In this document: piece by piece, positions 29,970 to 39,267 of the stretch
Numbering within the stretch: position 1 is the stretch's first letter
Layout of the letters: each line of letters opens with the position of its first letter
Translations under genes and position numbers: made by a program
Notes under the pieces: model-generated
The model's database searches: none
What the model was told of the DNA's origin: nothing
The model's input: the letters and a program-made list of their open reading frames with translations, nothing else
Origin: Blastococcus sp.
GTDB taxonomy: Bacteria; Actinomycetota; Actinomycetes; Mycobacteriales; Geodermatophilaceae
Reading direction: 5' to 3'
DNA: 51,435 nucleotides
NCBI GenBank assembly: GCA_025965715.1
Contig: JAOPWJ010000199.1
Coordinates: forward strand, 1-51,435

Positions 29970-29998
29970 TTGACGCCGTTGATGCCCGGCGCTACGTT
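29970..29998 (+). promoter_or_regulatory. Near-consensus promoter for the peptide-maturase operon
   Basis: TTGACG, a 17-bp spacer, then TACGTT: a strong -35 and a good -10 at ideal spacing, 83 nt before the peptide gene's start codon. This is the clearest sigma-70-type promoter in the window. It gives the peptide its own transcript independent of the protease. Confidence 0.65.
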
Positions 29999-30080
29999 CC
30001 AGAAATCCCGGTACCCGGGCATTCCGATACCGATACGCGGCTGACCGTCAATGGCTCGCGTGTCCATTCAAGGGGTCCTC

Positions 30081-30272
30081 ATGTCGGAACCATCCGATCA
30101 GGCGTCGAAGCCATCGGTCGACATCACCGTCTCCAATCTCGACGTTCCCCGGGAGAATCTCCGGGAAACGCTCATCGCAGCGATCGACGCCGAGCTCGAG
30201 CGGCAGGAGACACAGGAAATGATGCCCATCGATGTTCATTTGAAGGGCAGTACACACCTCAAGTCGTCGTGA
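30081..30272 (+). CDS. 63-aa candidate RiPP precursor / substrate peptide
   Basis: The peptide starts MSEPSDQASKPSVDITVSNL, continues through an amphipathic acidic helix (RENLRETLIAAIDAELERQ) and ends in VHLKGSTHLKSS. The tail holds two imperfect HLK(G)S repeats rich in His, Lys, Ser and Thr and is a plausible core. The rest would be a leader. The ATG at 30081 has AAGGGG 6 nt upstream. Its TGA overlaps the GTG of the radical SAM gene (GTGA), the tight coupling expected of substrate and enzyme. It does not end in the FxSxx motif of known FxsB substrates, so it would be a different class. The role as substrate is inferred from position, size and composition; no Cys is present. Confidence 0.7.
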   Translation: MSEPSDQASKPSVDITVSNLDVPRENLRETLIAAIDAELERQETQEMMPIDVHLKGSTHLKSS

Positions 30273-31492
30273 GCGCGTGCGCCGTGCCGGTCGCGGGCCG
30301 GCCCGACGTGCCGGCGGATCCTGTGCCCTTCGGATTGTTCGTGCTCAAAGTTGCGTCGCGCTGCAATCTTAATTGCGATTACTGCTATATGTACAACAAG
30401 GCCGACTCGAGCTGGAGGAACAAGCCAGCGATCATGTCCGAGGAGACCTTCGACGCAACCCTCCTGCGGATCCGCCGACATTGTGCGGCCACCGGCCAGC
30501 GGAGCGTTCGGCTGGCGTTCCACGGAGGCGAACCGACCATGGTCGGACCGGCCAGGTTCGATGCCTGGTGCACCCGGGCCCGGTCGATGCTCGCCGACGT
30601 CGAGGACGTGGGCCTGGGCATCCAGACCAACGGCACTCGGATCGATGCTGTGTGGGCGGAGGTCTTCGCCCGGAACGATGTGCGGGTGGGCGTCAGCGTC
30701 GACGGCGTCCGCGACGAGCACGACCGGCACCGCGTGGACCATCGCGGCCGCGGGTCCTACGACTCGATCGTGCGGGGCCTCGGAGAGCTCGGGGCGGCGG
30801 GGGTGACGTGGGGCGTCCTCTCGGTGATCGAGCCGGGCCGTGACCCGTTGTCCACTCACCGGCACATCGCCGGCCTGGGGGCCGATTTCGTCAACTACCT
30901 CTGGCCCGACCACACCCACGACACGATCGCCGGTGTACGCGCCCGCTTCGGCCGCACCCCGGTCGCGGATTACCTGATCCCGCTGTTCGACCAGTGGTTG
31001 GAGTCGGGGGGCGCCGGCCCACACGTGCCGGAGTTCTGGAACGTCGCCCGGCTCGTGCTCGGCGGGCGCAGCGCGCACGAGAACTACGGCAACGAGCCGT
31101 CGCGCTACGTCTTCGTGGAGACCGACGGGGCGATCGAGGGCCTGGACGTCCTGCGGATCTGCGGCGAGGGAATGGGCCACACCGGCCTCGACGTCCTCTC
31201 GTCGGACTTCGCGGAACTCGCGGCGTCGGGGTCGTTGTCGGCCGCGATCATCATGCGCGGCCTGCCGTTGCCCTCTGGCTGCGCCTCGTGCGTCGAGCGC
31301 ACCACGTGCGCCGGGGGTTACGTGCCGCACCGGTATTCGCGCGCGCACGGTTTCGACAGCCCGAGCGTGTGGTGCGCCGACATCCTCGAGCTGTTCGCGC
31401 ACGCCCGGGCACGGATGGGGGTGACGGCGGCGGAGACGGCGCGGCGGCGCGACGAGCGCGCCCGCCGAATCGCGGCCGTGGCGCGCGGGTGA
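30269..31492 (+). CDS. Radical SAM/SPASM peptide maturase (FxsB-like)
   Basis: This 407-aa protein has the radical SAM motif CNLNCDYC (C32, C36, C39), followed by YMYNKADSSWRNKPAIMS, a signature shared with FxsB-type maturases. Next come LAFHGGEPTMVG and GIQTNGTRID of the SAM barrel. The C-terminal SPASM-like region has RICGEG, CASCVERTTCAGGYVPHRYS and FDSPSVWCADI, which would hold auxiliary Fe-S clusters. Such enzymes install cross-links or epimerise residues in ribosomal peptides using S-adenosylmethionine. GTG start overlaps the peptide's stop, and the TGA overlaps the next gene. The codons around C32-C39 (aat ctt aat tgc gat) are unusually AT-ending for this genome, suggesting transfer. 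Confidence 0.9.
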   Translation: MSACAVPVAGRPDVPADPVPFGLFVLKVASRCNLNCDYCYMYNKADSSWRNKPAIMSEETFDATLLRIRRHCAATGQRSVRLAFHGGEPTMVGPARFDAWCTRARSMLADVEDVGLGIQTNGTRIDAVWAEVFARNDVRVGVSVDGVRDEHDRHRVDHRGRGSYDSIVRGLGELGAAGVTWGVLSVIEPGRDPLSTHRHIAGLGADFVNYLWPDHTHDTIAGVRARFGRTPVADYLIPLFDQWLESGGAGPHVPEFWNVARLVLGGRSAHENYGNEPSRYVFVETDGAIEGLDVLRICGEGMGHTGLDVLSSDFAELAASGSLSAAIIMRGLPLPSGCASCVERTTCAGGYVPHRYSRAHGFDSPSVWCADILELFAHARARMGVTAAETARRRDERARRIAAVARG

Positions 31493-32661
31493 GCGTTCCG
31501 GCGGAACTCCTGACCGCCCTGGGTGGCGCCGGCTTCGCCGGTCCGGAGAAGGAGATCGACGACGACCTGCTCGACCTCGTCGTCGGCGGGCACGCGCGTG
31601 CGGTCACCCGCTCGTTCCTCACAACGCACGGCGACCAGGTGGGCCGGTCGCCCGGCCTGTCCGAGGTGCTCGAGTCCTTCGCATGCGCGCGTCCCTCGTT
31701 CGACCTCGCCTGGGATGTCAGCGCCGGCGCCCTGTCGACGACGTTCCGACGGCCGTGGGGCCCCGCGGCGCAGGTGGCGGCGGTCGAGTTCGCCCTGCAT
31801 CTGCACGAACGCGGCGCCGCAGGGTCGTGGGAGTGCCGCTTTCCTGAGCCGGTCCGGGTGCGAGCCGGCCGTTCCCTCCTCCCGCCGGCCGATCGCCTGC
31901 GCGTCACCGCGAGCGGGGGGCGGCTGGCCGTGGATGCGTGGCTGGGCGGCCGGCGCGAGCCCGGTACCGAACCCCTCGTGCAGGAGCAGGGGATCACGTT
32001 CCTGCCGCGCGCGGCGACCCGCGGACCCGCCTTCACGGGCACCTTCGCCGACCGACGACGAACCGACGGAAGCTGGAACGGACTGCCGCCACCGCTGGAC
32101 GCGATTCCCGAGACCGTGGTGGCCGCCCTGCACAGCGCACTGGGGATGCTCGACCGGCATGCGCCTCAGTACCACCGGTGGGTCACCCGCGCCGTCCGCT
32201 ACGTCGTGCCGTTGACGCCGGTCCCCGGAGTGCAGATCAGCAGCAGCACGGAGGAGACTCCCGCCACCGTGAGCCTGACCGCGCGTCCCCACGCAGCGGA
32301 GCTGGCCGAGACGCTGGTGCACGAGTCGGCGCACCAGTACCTGCACATGCTCGCCCGCCTCGGCCCGTTGGACGACGGCAGCGACCCGACGCTCTACTAC
32401 TCACCGCTCAAAGGAACCGGACGACCGGTCCGCGGGATCCTCGTGGCCTACCACGCCGTCGGCAACATCCTGCTGTGGACGCGTGCGGCCCTGGCCAACG
32501 GGACCGAGGACCCAGCCTACGTCGAGCGCAATGCGGCCGAGCTGCCCGGGAAGTTGCAGCTCCTCGACGAGGCGCTGGCCACCACCGACTCGCTGACCCC
32601 GCTGGGTCTCCTGCTCTGGCGACCGCTCCGCACGTCGCTCGGGGACCTGGCCCTGACCTGA
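31489..32661 (+). CDS. HExxH-motif putative peptide-modification protein
   Basis: The 390-aa protein has the helix TLVHESAHQYLHMLARLG (H278, E279, H282), then YYSPLKGTGRPVRGILVAYHAVGNI. In this combination and position it matches the family annotated as HEXXH-motif peptide modification proteins that accompany FxsB-type radical SAM enzymes. Members are now regarded as 2-oxoglutarate-dependent peptide beta-hydroxylases rather than zinc proteases (family knowledge from memory). The N-terminal 250 residues are mixed alpha/beta with no recognised domain. GTG start at 31489 overlaps the maturase stop (GTGA); the track start at 30994 is a shadow. It ends 2 nt before the convergent coaA. Likely action: hydroxylation of a residue in the 63-aa peptide. 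Confidence 0.82.
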   Translation: MSVPAELLTALGGAGFAGPEKEIDDDLLDLVVGGHARAVTRSFLTTHGDQVGRSPGLSEVLESFACARPSFDLAWDVSAGALSTTFRRPWGPAAQVAAVEFALHLHERGAAGSWECRFPEPVRVRAGRSLLPPADRLRVTASGGRLAVDAWLGGRREPGTEPLVQEQGITFLPRAATRGPAFTGTFADRRRTDGSWNGLPPPLDAIPETVVAALHSALGMLDRHAPQYHRWVTRAVRYVVPLTPVPGVQISSSTEETPATVSLTARPHAAELAETLVHESAHQYLHMLARLGPLDDGSDPTLYYSPLKGTGRPVRGILVAYHAVGNILLWTRAALANGTEDPAYVERNAAELPGKLQLLDEALATTDSLTPLGLLLWRPLRTSLGDLALT

Positions 32662-32663
32662 CG

Positions 32664-33617
32664 TCAGAGCTTGCGGAGCAGGACCCGCCGGACGGCGTGT
32701 TCCGCGGACTTCTGCAGCACCAGCCGCGCCCGCGAGCGGGTCGGGGCGATGTTGCTGCGCAGGTTGGGGCCGTTGACGGCCTCCCAGATGCCGAGCGCCG
32801 TCTCCCTGGCCTGGTCGTCGGAGAAGCCGGCGAAGCGGTGGAAGTAGGCGGTCGTGTCCTGGAACGCCGTCCGGCGCAGGGCGAGGAAGCGCTCCACGTA
32901 CCACCGTTGGATGTCGGCCTCGGCCGCGTCGACGTAGACCGAGAAGTCGAAGAAGTCCGAGAGGAACACCTCGGGTGCCGTTCCGTCCGTGCGGCGACCG
33001 GCCTGCAGCACGTTGAGACCCTCGAGGATCAGGATGTCGGGCCGGTCCACCGCCTGCCGGGCACTGGGCACGATGTCGTAGGACCGGTGGTCGTACACCG
33101 GGGCGAAGACCTCTTCCCGCCCCGACTTCACGTCGGCCAGGAAGCGGAGGAGCGCCCGCCGGTCGTAGCTCTCCGGAAAGCCCTTGCGCCCGAGCAGTCC
33201 ACGGGACTCCAGGACGGCGTTGGGCTGCAGGAACCCGTCGGTGGTGACGAGGTCGACCCTCGGCGAGCCGGGAGCGGCGCTCAGCAAGGTCTGCAGGAGC
33301 CGCGCCGTGGTGCTCTTGCCGACGGCGACGCTGCCCGCGACCGCGATCACGAACGGCACCTTGGCGGTCGTGTCGCCGAGGAACTCGCTCTGCGCCGCCC
33401 ACAGCCGGCGGCTGGCGGCCACGTGCAGGCCCAGAAGCTCGGCCAGCGGCAGGTAGACCGTCCGCACCTCGTCGAGGTCGATGCGGTCGCCCAGCGTGGC
33501 CAGGTCCCGCAGTTCGGCCTCGTCGAGCGGCAGGCGTGATCCCACGGCGAGGGCCCGCCACGACGCGCGGTCGAACACCGCGTAGGGCGAGATGGAGCTG
33601 CGTGTCCCGACCGTCAC
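32664..33617 (-). CDS. coaA: Pantothenate kinase (type I, CoaA)
   Basis: This 317-aa cytosolic enzyme phosphorylates pantothenate, the first step of coenzyme A synthesis. The Walker A motif is [13 protein letters not shown]. Other bacterial CoaA motifs are [53 protein letters not shown] and [10 protein letters not shown], and the length matches E. coli CoaA (316). GTG/ATG start at 33617; ends tail-to-tail with the HExxH gene. It is a housekeeping gene unrelated to the neighbouring cassette. Confidence 0.96.
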   Translation of the reverse strand: MTVGTRSSISPYAVFDRASWRALAVGSRLPLDEAELRDLATLGDRIDLDEVRTVYLPLAELLGLHVAASRRLWAAQSEFLGDTTAKVPFVIAVAGSVAVGKSTTARLLQTLLSAAPGSPRVDLVTTDGFLQPNAVLESRGLLGRKGFPESYDRRALLRFLADVKSGREEVFAPVYDHRSYDIVPSARQAVDRPDILILEGLNVLQAGRRTDGTAPEVFLSDFFDFSVYVDAAEADIQRWYVERFLALRRTAFQDTTAYFHRFAGFSDDQARETALGIWEAVNGPNLRSNIAPTRSRARLVLQKSAEHAVRRVLLRKL

Positions 33618-33737
33618 GCCACCATCGTGCCGCCAGACCCGTCCAGCCCGTGCGCGCGGGTCACCCGCCCGGGTGGCCCTGGTCCCGCCACGGCCCCGGG
33701 GCGGCGACGGCGGCGCTCAGCGAGGGCCCGCCGCGTC

Positions 33738-33743
33738 TAGGGT
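33738..33743 (+). promoter_or_regulatory. -10-like TAGGGT, probable leaderless start of the GNAT gene
   Basis: TAGGGT lies 6 nt before the GTG at 33750 and there is no Shine-Dalgarno. This is the same arrangement as at gcvP, the beta-phosphoglucomutase, the small lipoprotein and the GDPD gene. Confidence 0.45.
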
Positions 33744-33749
33744 CGGCGT

Positions 33750-34565
33750 GTGCCGACCCGCCCAGGGCTCCTCGACTACATCGAGGGCTACTTCGCCGCC
33801 GCGCCCCTCCCCGATGCGCGGATCGAGCCGGTGGGCAGCCTCGACGTCCCGATCGGTGACCCGTCCTGGCCGTATCCGGCTCGTCCGCGTCCCGGCGGCG
33901 GAGCCGTCACCGTGGCCGACGTCCAGGCCGCCGTCGCCCTCCAGGAGGACGCCGGACTTCCCGCAGCGCTGGAGTGGATCCCCGAGCGGGCACCGCAGGC
34001 GACCGCCGCGGCGCGGGCCGCCGGTCTCACGGTCGAGGAGCTGCCCCTCCTGGTGGTCGACGACCCGGTGCAGGTACTGCTGCCGGCGGGTGTGCGTCTC
34101 TACCTCGTCGGCGCCGACGATCCCGAGCTGACGCACTACCAGCGGGTGGCGGCGATCGCCTTCGCGCACCCGGGTGGTCGGGCAGAGGTCCGCGAGGCAC
34201 CGCCGGACGACTCATCCGAGGCGGCCGGCCGCACCGCCGTCCTGCGTGAGCGGATCGCGGCTGGCCGCACGGTGATGATGGTGGCGGTCGAGAACGGTGA
34301 GCCGGTGGCCGTCGGATCCCATCAGCCGGTCGACGTCGACGGCACCGAGATCAGCGAGGTCGTGGGCGTGGCCACGCTGCCGCGCCTGCGCGGACGGGGG
34401 CTGGGCGCGGGCGTCGCCTCCGCTCTGGTGGCGCACGCCCGGGAGACGGCGGACATGGTGTTCCTGGCCGCCGGTGACGACGACGTCGCACGGGTCTACG
34501 AGCGCATCGGCTTCGCCCGGATCGCCACGACCGCCGTCGCCGACCGGCGCCCGCCGGCCGGCTGA
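33750..34565 (+). CDS. GNAT-family N-acetyltransferase
   Basis: This 271-aa protein has its GNAT domain in the C-terminal half: RTVMMVAVENGEPVAVGSHQPV, then the acetyl-CoA-binding strand-loop EVVGVATLPRLRGRGLGAGVASALVAHARE (R-x-x-G-x-G) and the closing VARVYERIGFARIATT. The N-terminal half (PTRPGLLDYIEGYFAAAPLPDAR) resembles the first half of two-domain acetyltransferases. The acceptor is unknown. It is divergent from coaA, with a likely leaderless promoter immediately before the GTG. Confidence 0.85.
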   Translation: MPTRPGLLDYIEGYFAAAPLPDARIEPVGSLDVPIGDPSWPYPARPRPGGGAVTVADVQAAVALQEDAGLPAALEWIPERAPQATAAARAAGLTVEELPLLVVDDPVQVLLPAGVRLYLVGADDPELTHYQRVAAIAFAHPGGRAEVREAPPDDSSEAAGRTAVLRERIAAGRTVMMVAVENGEPVAVGSHQPVDVDGTEISEVVGVATLPRLRGRGLGAGVASALVAHARETADMVFLAAGDDDVARVYERIGFARIATTAVADRRPPAG

Positions 34566-34625
34566 CGGGCCGCCCCGTCCAGGGCTCGGCCGATCCCGCG
34601 AGGGCTGAGGAGGGCGGGGGTCCTC

Positions 34626-35168
34626 CTACTGCTCGTACGTCGCGACGAGCGTCGCGCGGGCGAGGGTGTGGAAGAACAGGTTGAAACCCAGCACCGCGGG
34701 GGTGGCGTCGGCGTCCACGTCCAGGTGCTCCGTGTCCACCGCATGGACCACGACGAAGTAGCGGTGCGGGCCGTGGCCGGCCGGGGGCGCCGCGCCCACG
34801 TACCCGGCGAAGCCCCCGTCGTTGCGCAACTGCAGCGCACCCTCCGGAAGCACGGGTGCGTCCTTGTCGCCGGCGCCGCTGGGCAGCTCGGTGACCGACG
34901 CGGGGATGTTCGCCACGGCCCAGTGCCAGAAGCCGCTCACGGTCGGCGCATCCGGGTCGTAGACGGTCACCGCGAAGCTGCGGGTGGCCTCGGGAAAGCC
35001 CGACCACGACAGCTGGGGGGAGCGGTCCTCGCCGCCGGCACCCATGACCCCGCTGACGTGCGGCTGGGGGAGCACTTCCCCGTCGGTCACGTCGCTGCTC
35101 GCGACCGCGAACCCCGGCAGCTGCGGCAGGAAGTCGTAGGGGTTGGGCGGCACTGGGCGGTCGGCCAT
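34626..35168 (-). CDS. YbhB/YbcL-type PEBP family protein
   Basis: The 180-aa protein starts [25 protein letters not shown]. It contains [40 protein letters not shown] and ends [17 protein letters not shown]...[16 protein letters not shown], the complete bacterial PEBP (Raf kinase inhibitor-like) fold including the DPDAP ligand-site loop. The function in bacteria is not established. The start ATG at 35168 has GAGGAG upstream, and no signal peptide is present. Convergent with the GNAT gene and divergent from the phosphoglucomutase. Confidence 0.92.
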   Translation of the reverse strand: MADRPVPPNPYDFLPQLPGFAVASSDVTDGEVLPQPHVSGVMGAGGEDRSPQLSWSGFPEATRSFAVTVYDPDAPTVSGFWHWAVANIPASVTELPSGAGDKDAPVLPEGALQLRNDGGFAGYVGAAPPAGHGPHRYFVVVHAVDTEHLDVDADATPAVLGFNLFFHTLARATLVATYEQ

Positions 35169-35324
35169 GGCACATCTCCTCGGGCTGTGATGATCGTTCC
35201 GACCGGACCCTAGGCACCGCGCCCGGACTCCGCTCGTCGGCCCGATGCCCACCCCGGACCGTCGTCCTCCGTCGCGACACACGACGGCGGCGGCGCCGAT
35301 AGGTGTGGGAGCCCCTCCCGCCGG

Positions 35325-35330
35325 TAACGT
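35325..35330 (+). promoter_or_regulatory. -10-like TAACGT, probable leaderless start of the phosphoglucomutase gene
   Basis: TAACGT lies 6 nt before the GTG at 35337, with no Shine-Dalgarno upstream. The following GH65 gene is translationally coupled and would share this promoter. Confidence 0.45.
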
Positions 35331-35336
35331 CCACTC

Positions 35337-36083
35337 GTGACTGCTCGCACGTCCCTCGGCCTTCCGGACTCCATCCGCGCTTGCCTGTTCGATCTGGACG
35401 GCGTCCTCACTCGGACGGCGACGGTCCACTTCGCGGCCTGGAAGCGCACCTTCGACGGTTTTCTGCAGGCGCACGAACCCGGCGCGCCGGAGTTCTCCCA
35501 GCTCGACTACAACCGCTACGTCGACGGCAGGCCGCGCGCCGACGGCGTGCGCGAGTTCCTCGCCAGCCGGGGCATCACGCTGCCGGAGGGCTCCCCGGAC
35601 GACCCGCCGGACACCGCGACCGTGCAGGGCATCGCCTCCCGCAAGAACGAGCTGGTCCTCGCCGAGCTCGCCGAGCACGGCGTCGAGGTCTATCCCGGCT
35701 CCGTCGACTACCTGCGGGCGGTGAAGGCGGCGGGGATCGCCACCGCGGTCGTCACGGCGTCGGCCAACGGTGAGCAGGTGATGGGCGCCGCCGGTCTGGC
35801 CGACCTGATCGATGCCCGTATCGACGGGGTGGTGGCCGCCCGGGACAACCTTCGCGGCAAGCCGCAGCCCGACACCTTCCTGGCCGGTGCCCGGGCCCTG
35901 GGCGTCGAGCCGGCCGAGGCCGTGGTCTTCGAAGATGCGCTGTCGGGGGTCGCGGCGGGCCGGGCGGGCAAGTTCGGCTTCGTGGTGGGCGTGGACCGGG
36001 TCGGACAGGCCGAGGGGCTGGCCGAGCAGGGTGCCGACGTCGTGGTCCAGGACCTGGCCGAGCTGCTGGGACGGAACGCGTGA
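35337..36083 (+). CDS. HAD-superfamily beta-phosphoglucomutase
   Basis: The 248-aa HAD hydrolase has the nucleophile motif [13 protein letters not shown] (D19, D21), a cap domain including [20 protein letters not shown] (typical of beta-PGM), [10 protein letters not shown] (motif II), RGKPQPDTF (motif III Lys) and [13 protein letters not shown] (motif IV). It interconverts beta-glucose 1-phosphate and glucose 6-phosphate. The gene overlaps a GH65 phosphorylase by GTGA; the phosphorylase makes beta-glucose 1-phosphate from a disaccharide and this enzyme feeds it into glycolysis. Confidence 0.9.
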   Translation: MTARTSLGLPDSIRACLFDLDGVLTRTATVHFAAWKRTFDGFLQAHEPGAPEFSQLDYNRYVDGRPRADGVREFLASRGITLPEGSPDDPPDTATVQGIASRKNELVLAELAEHGVEVYPGSVDYLRAVKAAGIATAVVTASANGEQVMGAAGLADLIDARIDGVVAARDNLRGKPQPDTFLAGARALGVEPAEAVVFEDALSGVAAGRAGKFGFVVGVDRVGQAEGLAEQGADVVVQDLAELLGRNA

Positions 36084-38437
36084 CCGAGGGACGCGCGACG
36101 TTCCCGGTCGAACCGTGGTCGCTGACGGAGATCGGCCTCGACCTGAGCTCGCTGGCGGTGCACGAGTCGGTGTTCGCGCTGACCAACGGCCACATCGGCA
36201 TGCGTGGTTCGTTCGAGGAGGGTGAGCCGGTCGCCGTGCCGGGCACCTACCTCAACGGCTTCTTCGAGGAGCGGCCGCTGCCCTACGCAGAGGCCGGGTA
36301 CGGGTTCCCCGAGCAGGGCCAGACGATGGTCAACGTCACCGACGGCAAGCTGATCCGGCTGCTGGTGAAGGACTCTCCGCTCGACCTGGACTACGGCGAG
36401 ATCATCGACCACCGCCGGACGCTGGACCTGCGCGCCGGCGTGCTCCGCCGGTCGACCGAATGGCGGTCGCCGGGCGGTCGCACGGTACGGGTCACCAGCA
36501 CCCGGCTGGTCTCCCTGGCCCGGCGGTCGATCGCCGCCATCGAGTACAAGGTCGAGGTCACCGACGACCTGGGTGACCTCTACGTGGCGCTGCAGTCCGA
36601 CCTCTTGGCCAACGAGTCGGCGCCGTCCGACGAGGACGACCCGCGCGCGGCGGCCATGCTCGGCAAGCCGCTGCTGTCGGAGCTCGCCGTGGCCAGGGGC
36701 CGGCGTGCGGTGCTGGTGCACCGGACGAAGCGCAGCCGGCTGCGCATGGCCGCAGGCATGGACCACATCATCGAGATTCCCGACTCCAGCACCGAGGACA
36801 TCGAGGCCAACGGCGATCTGGCCCGGTACACCCTCGCTGCGCGGATCCCGCCGGGCGGCTCGTTGCGGCTGGTCAAGTTCCTGGCCTACGGATGGTCGTC
36901 CCGCCGGTCGGATGCGGCTGTCCGTGACCAGGTGGAGGGCGCCTTGGCGACCGCGAAGCTGGCCGGCTGGGAACGGCTCCTCCGCGAGCAGCGGGAGCTG
37001 CTCGACCAGCACTGGGACGAGGCCGACGTCGAGATCGAGGGGGACGACGAGCTTCAGCAGGCAGTCCGTGTCGGGATGTTCCACGTCCTGCAGGCCGGTC
37101 TGCGGGCCGAGCGGCAGCCCATCCCGGCCAAGGGCCTCACCGGCCCCGGCTACGACGGGCACACGTTCTGGGACACCGAGACCTACGTCCTTCCCGTCCT
37201 GACCTACACCGCACCGCTTGCGGTCCGCGACGCGCTGCGCTGGCGGCACTCCACGCTGGACATGGCCCGCGAGCGGGCCCGGGTGCTGGGCCGGAAGGGT
37301 GCGGCGTTCCCCTGGCGGACGATCCGCGGTGAGGAGACCTCGGGGTACTGGCCCGCGGGGACGGCGGCCTTCCACATCAACGCCGACATCGCCGACGCCG
37401 TCATCCGGTACTACAACGCCACCCAGGACGACGACTTCGACCGCGACTTCGGCACGGAGCTCCTCATCGAGACCGCTCGACTGTGGGCATCGCTGGGCCA
37501 CTTCGACACCGAGCACGGCTTCCGGATCGACGGCGTCACGGGCCCCGACGAGTACACCGCCGTCGTCGACAACAACGTCTACACCAACCTCATGGCGCAG
37601 CGGAATTTGCGTGAGGCCGCCGAGGCGGTCAAACGCCAGCCCGATGTCGCCGGCCGGCTGCAGGTGGCCGAGGACGAGGTCGAGACATGGCTGCGCGCCG
37701 CCGCGCTCATGGCCGTGCCCTATGACACCCAGCGCGGTGTGCACATGCAGTCCGACGCCTTCACCCATCACGAGGAGTGGGACTTCGCGAACACGCCGCA
37801 GGACAAGTACCCGTTGTTGTTGCACTACCCGTACTTCGAGATCTATCGCAAGCAGGTGGTGAAGCAGGCCGACCTGGTCATGGCGCTGCACCTGAGGGGG
37901 GACGCCTTCACCCTCGAGGAGAAGATCGCCGACTTCGCCTACTACGAGGCTCGCACGACGCGGGACTCCTCGCTGTCGGCCAGTCAGCAGGCGATCGTGG
38001 CGGCCGAGACGGGGCATCTGCAGCTGGCCTACGACTACTGGGCCGAGGCGGCGCTGACCGATCTGCAGAATCTGCACCACAACTCCGGCCACGGGCTGCA
38101 CATCGCCTCACTGGCCGGCGGCTGGATGGTTGCGGTCGCCGGCTTCGGTGGGCTCCGGGACCACAACGGGGAGCTCACCTTCGGGCCGCGGCTGCCCGAG
38201 CGGATCACCCGCCTCCGTTTCCGGGTCGTCTACCGGGGGCGGAAGCTCACCGTGACCGTGACGCACGAGTGCGCCACCTACCGGCTGGAGGACGGCGAGC
38301 CGCTCGACATCCGTCACCACGGCCGCCAGGTGACCGTCGACCACAAGGACTTGGTGCTCGACATCCCGCCGGCGCCCAAGGTGGACCCGGTGCACCAGCC
38401 GGTGGGCTGCGAGCCGCGCAGGCGCGCCCGCTACTGA
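36080..38437 (+). CDS. Glycoside hydrolase family 65 disaccharide phosphorylase (trehalose/maltose/kojibiose type)
   Basis: This 785-aa cytosolic enzyme has the N-terminal beta-sandwich domain ([49 protein letters not shown]) and an (alpha/alpha)6 catalytic domain. The latter contains [20 protein letters not shown] and the general acid in [19 protein letters not shown] (E491). The C-terminal beta domain ends with [22 protein letters not shown]65 enzymes use phosphate to split alpha-linked glucose disaccharides and release beta-glucose 1-phosphate, which suits the upstream beta-phosphoglucomutase. The exact disaccharide cannot be decided. GTG start overlaps the mutase stop. It ends 4 nt from the convergent M50-like gene. 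Confidence 0.93.
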   Translation: MTEGRATFPVEPWSLTEIGLDLSSLAVHESVFALTNGHIGMRGSFEEGEPVAVPGTYLNGFFEERPLPYAEAGYGFPEQGQTMVNVTDGKLIRLLVKDSPLDLDYGEIIDHRRTLDLRAGVLRRSTEWRSPGGRTVRVTSTRLVSLARRSIAAIEYKVEVTDDLGDLYVALQSDLLANESAPSDEDDPRAAAMLGKPLLSELAVARGRRAVLVHRTKRSRLRMAAGMDHIIEIPDSSTEDIEANGDLARYTLAARIPPGGSLRLVKFLAYGWSSRRSDAAVRDQVEGALATAKLAGWERLLREQRELLDQHWDEADVEIEGDDELQQAVRVGMFHVLQAGLRAERQPIPAKGLTGPGYDGHTFWDTETYVLPVLTYTAPLAVRDALRWRHSTLDMARERARVLGRKGAAFPWRTIRGEETSGYWPAGTAAFHINADIADAVIRYYNATQDDDFDRDFGTELLIETARLWASLGHFDTEHGFRIDGVTGPDEYTAVVDNNVYTNLMAQRNLREAAEAVKRQPDVAGRLQVAEDEVETWLRAAALMAVPYDTQRGVHMQSDAFTHHEEWDFANTPQDKYPLLLHYPYFEIYRKQVVKQADLVMALHLRGDAFTLEEKIADFAYYEARTTRDSSLSASQQAIVAAETGHLQLAYDYWAEAALTDLQNLHHNSGHGLHIASLAGGWMVAVAGFGGLRDHNGELTFGPRLPERITRLRFRVVYRGRKLTVTVTHECATYRLEDGEPLDIRHHGRQVTVDHKDLVLDIPPAPKVDPVHQPVGCEPRRRARY

Positions 38438-38441
38438 CCGC

Positions 38442-39164
38442 TCAGCCGAGCAGCCACCAGGCGCCGAGGGCCAGTGCCCCGACGTCGACGACGAGGAACA
38501 CCCCGACCCAGACCAGACCCGGCAGGTGCGTGAGGCCGGCCAGCTGGTCGGCGTCGGAGTGCGGTGCGCCGCGGTGCCGGCGGGAGGTCTGCAGCTCGAT
38601 TACGGTGCGCGGAGCTGCCAACAGGAGGAACCAGGTGGCCAGCGCGGCGAAGGCCGCCTGGCCGTCCGGCGGCAGCCACCACGTCGCGGCGAAGACGACG
38701 CCGCCGGTGACCAGCACCGACCAGAGGCCGTACCAGTTGCGGATCTGCACGAGAAGCAGGGCGAGCAGCACGAGCAGCGCCCAGAGCAGGCCGACGGCGT
38801 GACCGGTGGCCAGGAGCGCCGCGGCGCCGAGCCCGAACAGGCCCGGCCCGGTGTAGCCCGCGGCGCAGGTGAGCACCATGCCGATCCCCGTCGGCCGGCC
38901 GGCGGAGAGCGTCAGCCCGGAGGTGTCCGAGTGCAGCCGGATGCCCGACAGTCGCCGTCCTGCCGCCAGGGCGACGAGCCCGTGGGCACCCTCGTGCGCG
39001 ATGGTCACGGCGTGCCGGGTGGTCCGCCAGAGGGTGGGGGAGAGGACGAGCAGCGCCGCGGCCGCGGCCGCGCCCAGGAGGACCTCGGTGGGAAGGACCG
39101 GCACGGTGGCCGTGACGCGCGCCCAGAACCGGCCGAGGAGGTCCACGTCCGGAGTCAACCGCAC
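38442..39164 (-). CDS. Peptidase M50B-like membrane protein
   Basis: This 240-aa polytopic protein has about seven hydrophobic helices. The motif AVTIAHEGAHGLVALAAGRRLSGIRLHSDTSGLT carries HEGAH, the zinc-binding HExxH of M50 intramembrane proteases, and matches the PF13398 (M50B-like) family. GYTGPGLFG supplies a second conserved loop. A conventional site-2 protease NPDG motif is not obvious, so catalysis is uncertain. GTG at 39164 is chosen; no good ribosome binding site is visible, and a GTG a few codons later is possible. The substrate is unknown. Confidence 0.82.
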   Translation of the reverse strand: MRLTPDVDLLGRFWARVTATVPVLPTEVLLGAAAAAALLVLSPTLWRTTRHAVTIAHEGAHGLVALAAGRRLSGIRLHSDTSGLTLSAGRPTGIGMVLTCAAGYTGPGLFGLGAAALLATGHAVGLLWALLVLLALLLVQIRNWYGLWSVLVTGGVVFAATWWLPPDGQAAFAALATWFLLLAAPRTVIELQTSRRHRGAPHSDADQLAGLTHLPGLVWVGVFLVVDVGALALGAWWLLG

Positions 39165-39267
39165 CGAGCTGGGGATCCGGGCTCACCAGCAGCGTGTCGA
39201 CGGGTGGGTGCGCGCTCCTGGCGCCGCTCGGGGGCACGCGGACGCCGGGGAAGCCGGGGACGCGCCG

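Noticed and set aside
30081-30272. Classing the peptide as a FXSXX-COOH precursor
   Set aside because: It ends HLKSS and contains no Phe in the last residues, so the defining motif is absent.
31489-32661. Reading the HExxH protein as a zinc metalloprotease
   Set aside because: The context with a radical SAM maturase and short peptide, and the surrounding sequence, fit the peptide-modification HExxH family better. A protease remains possible.
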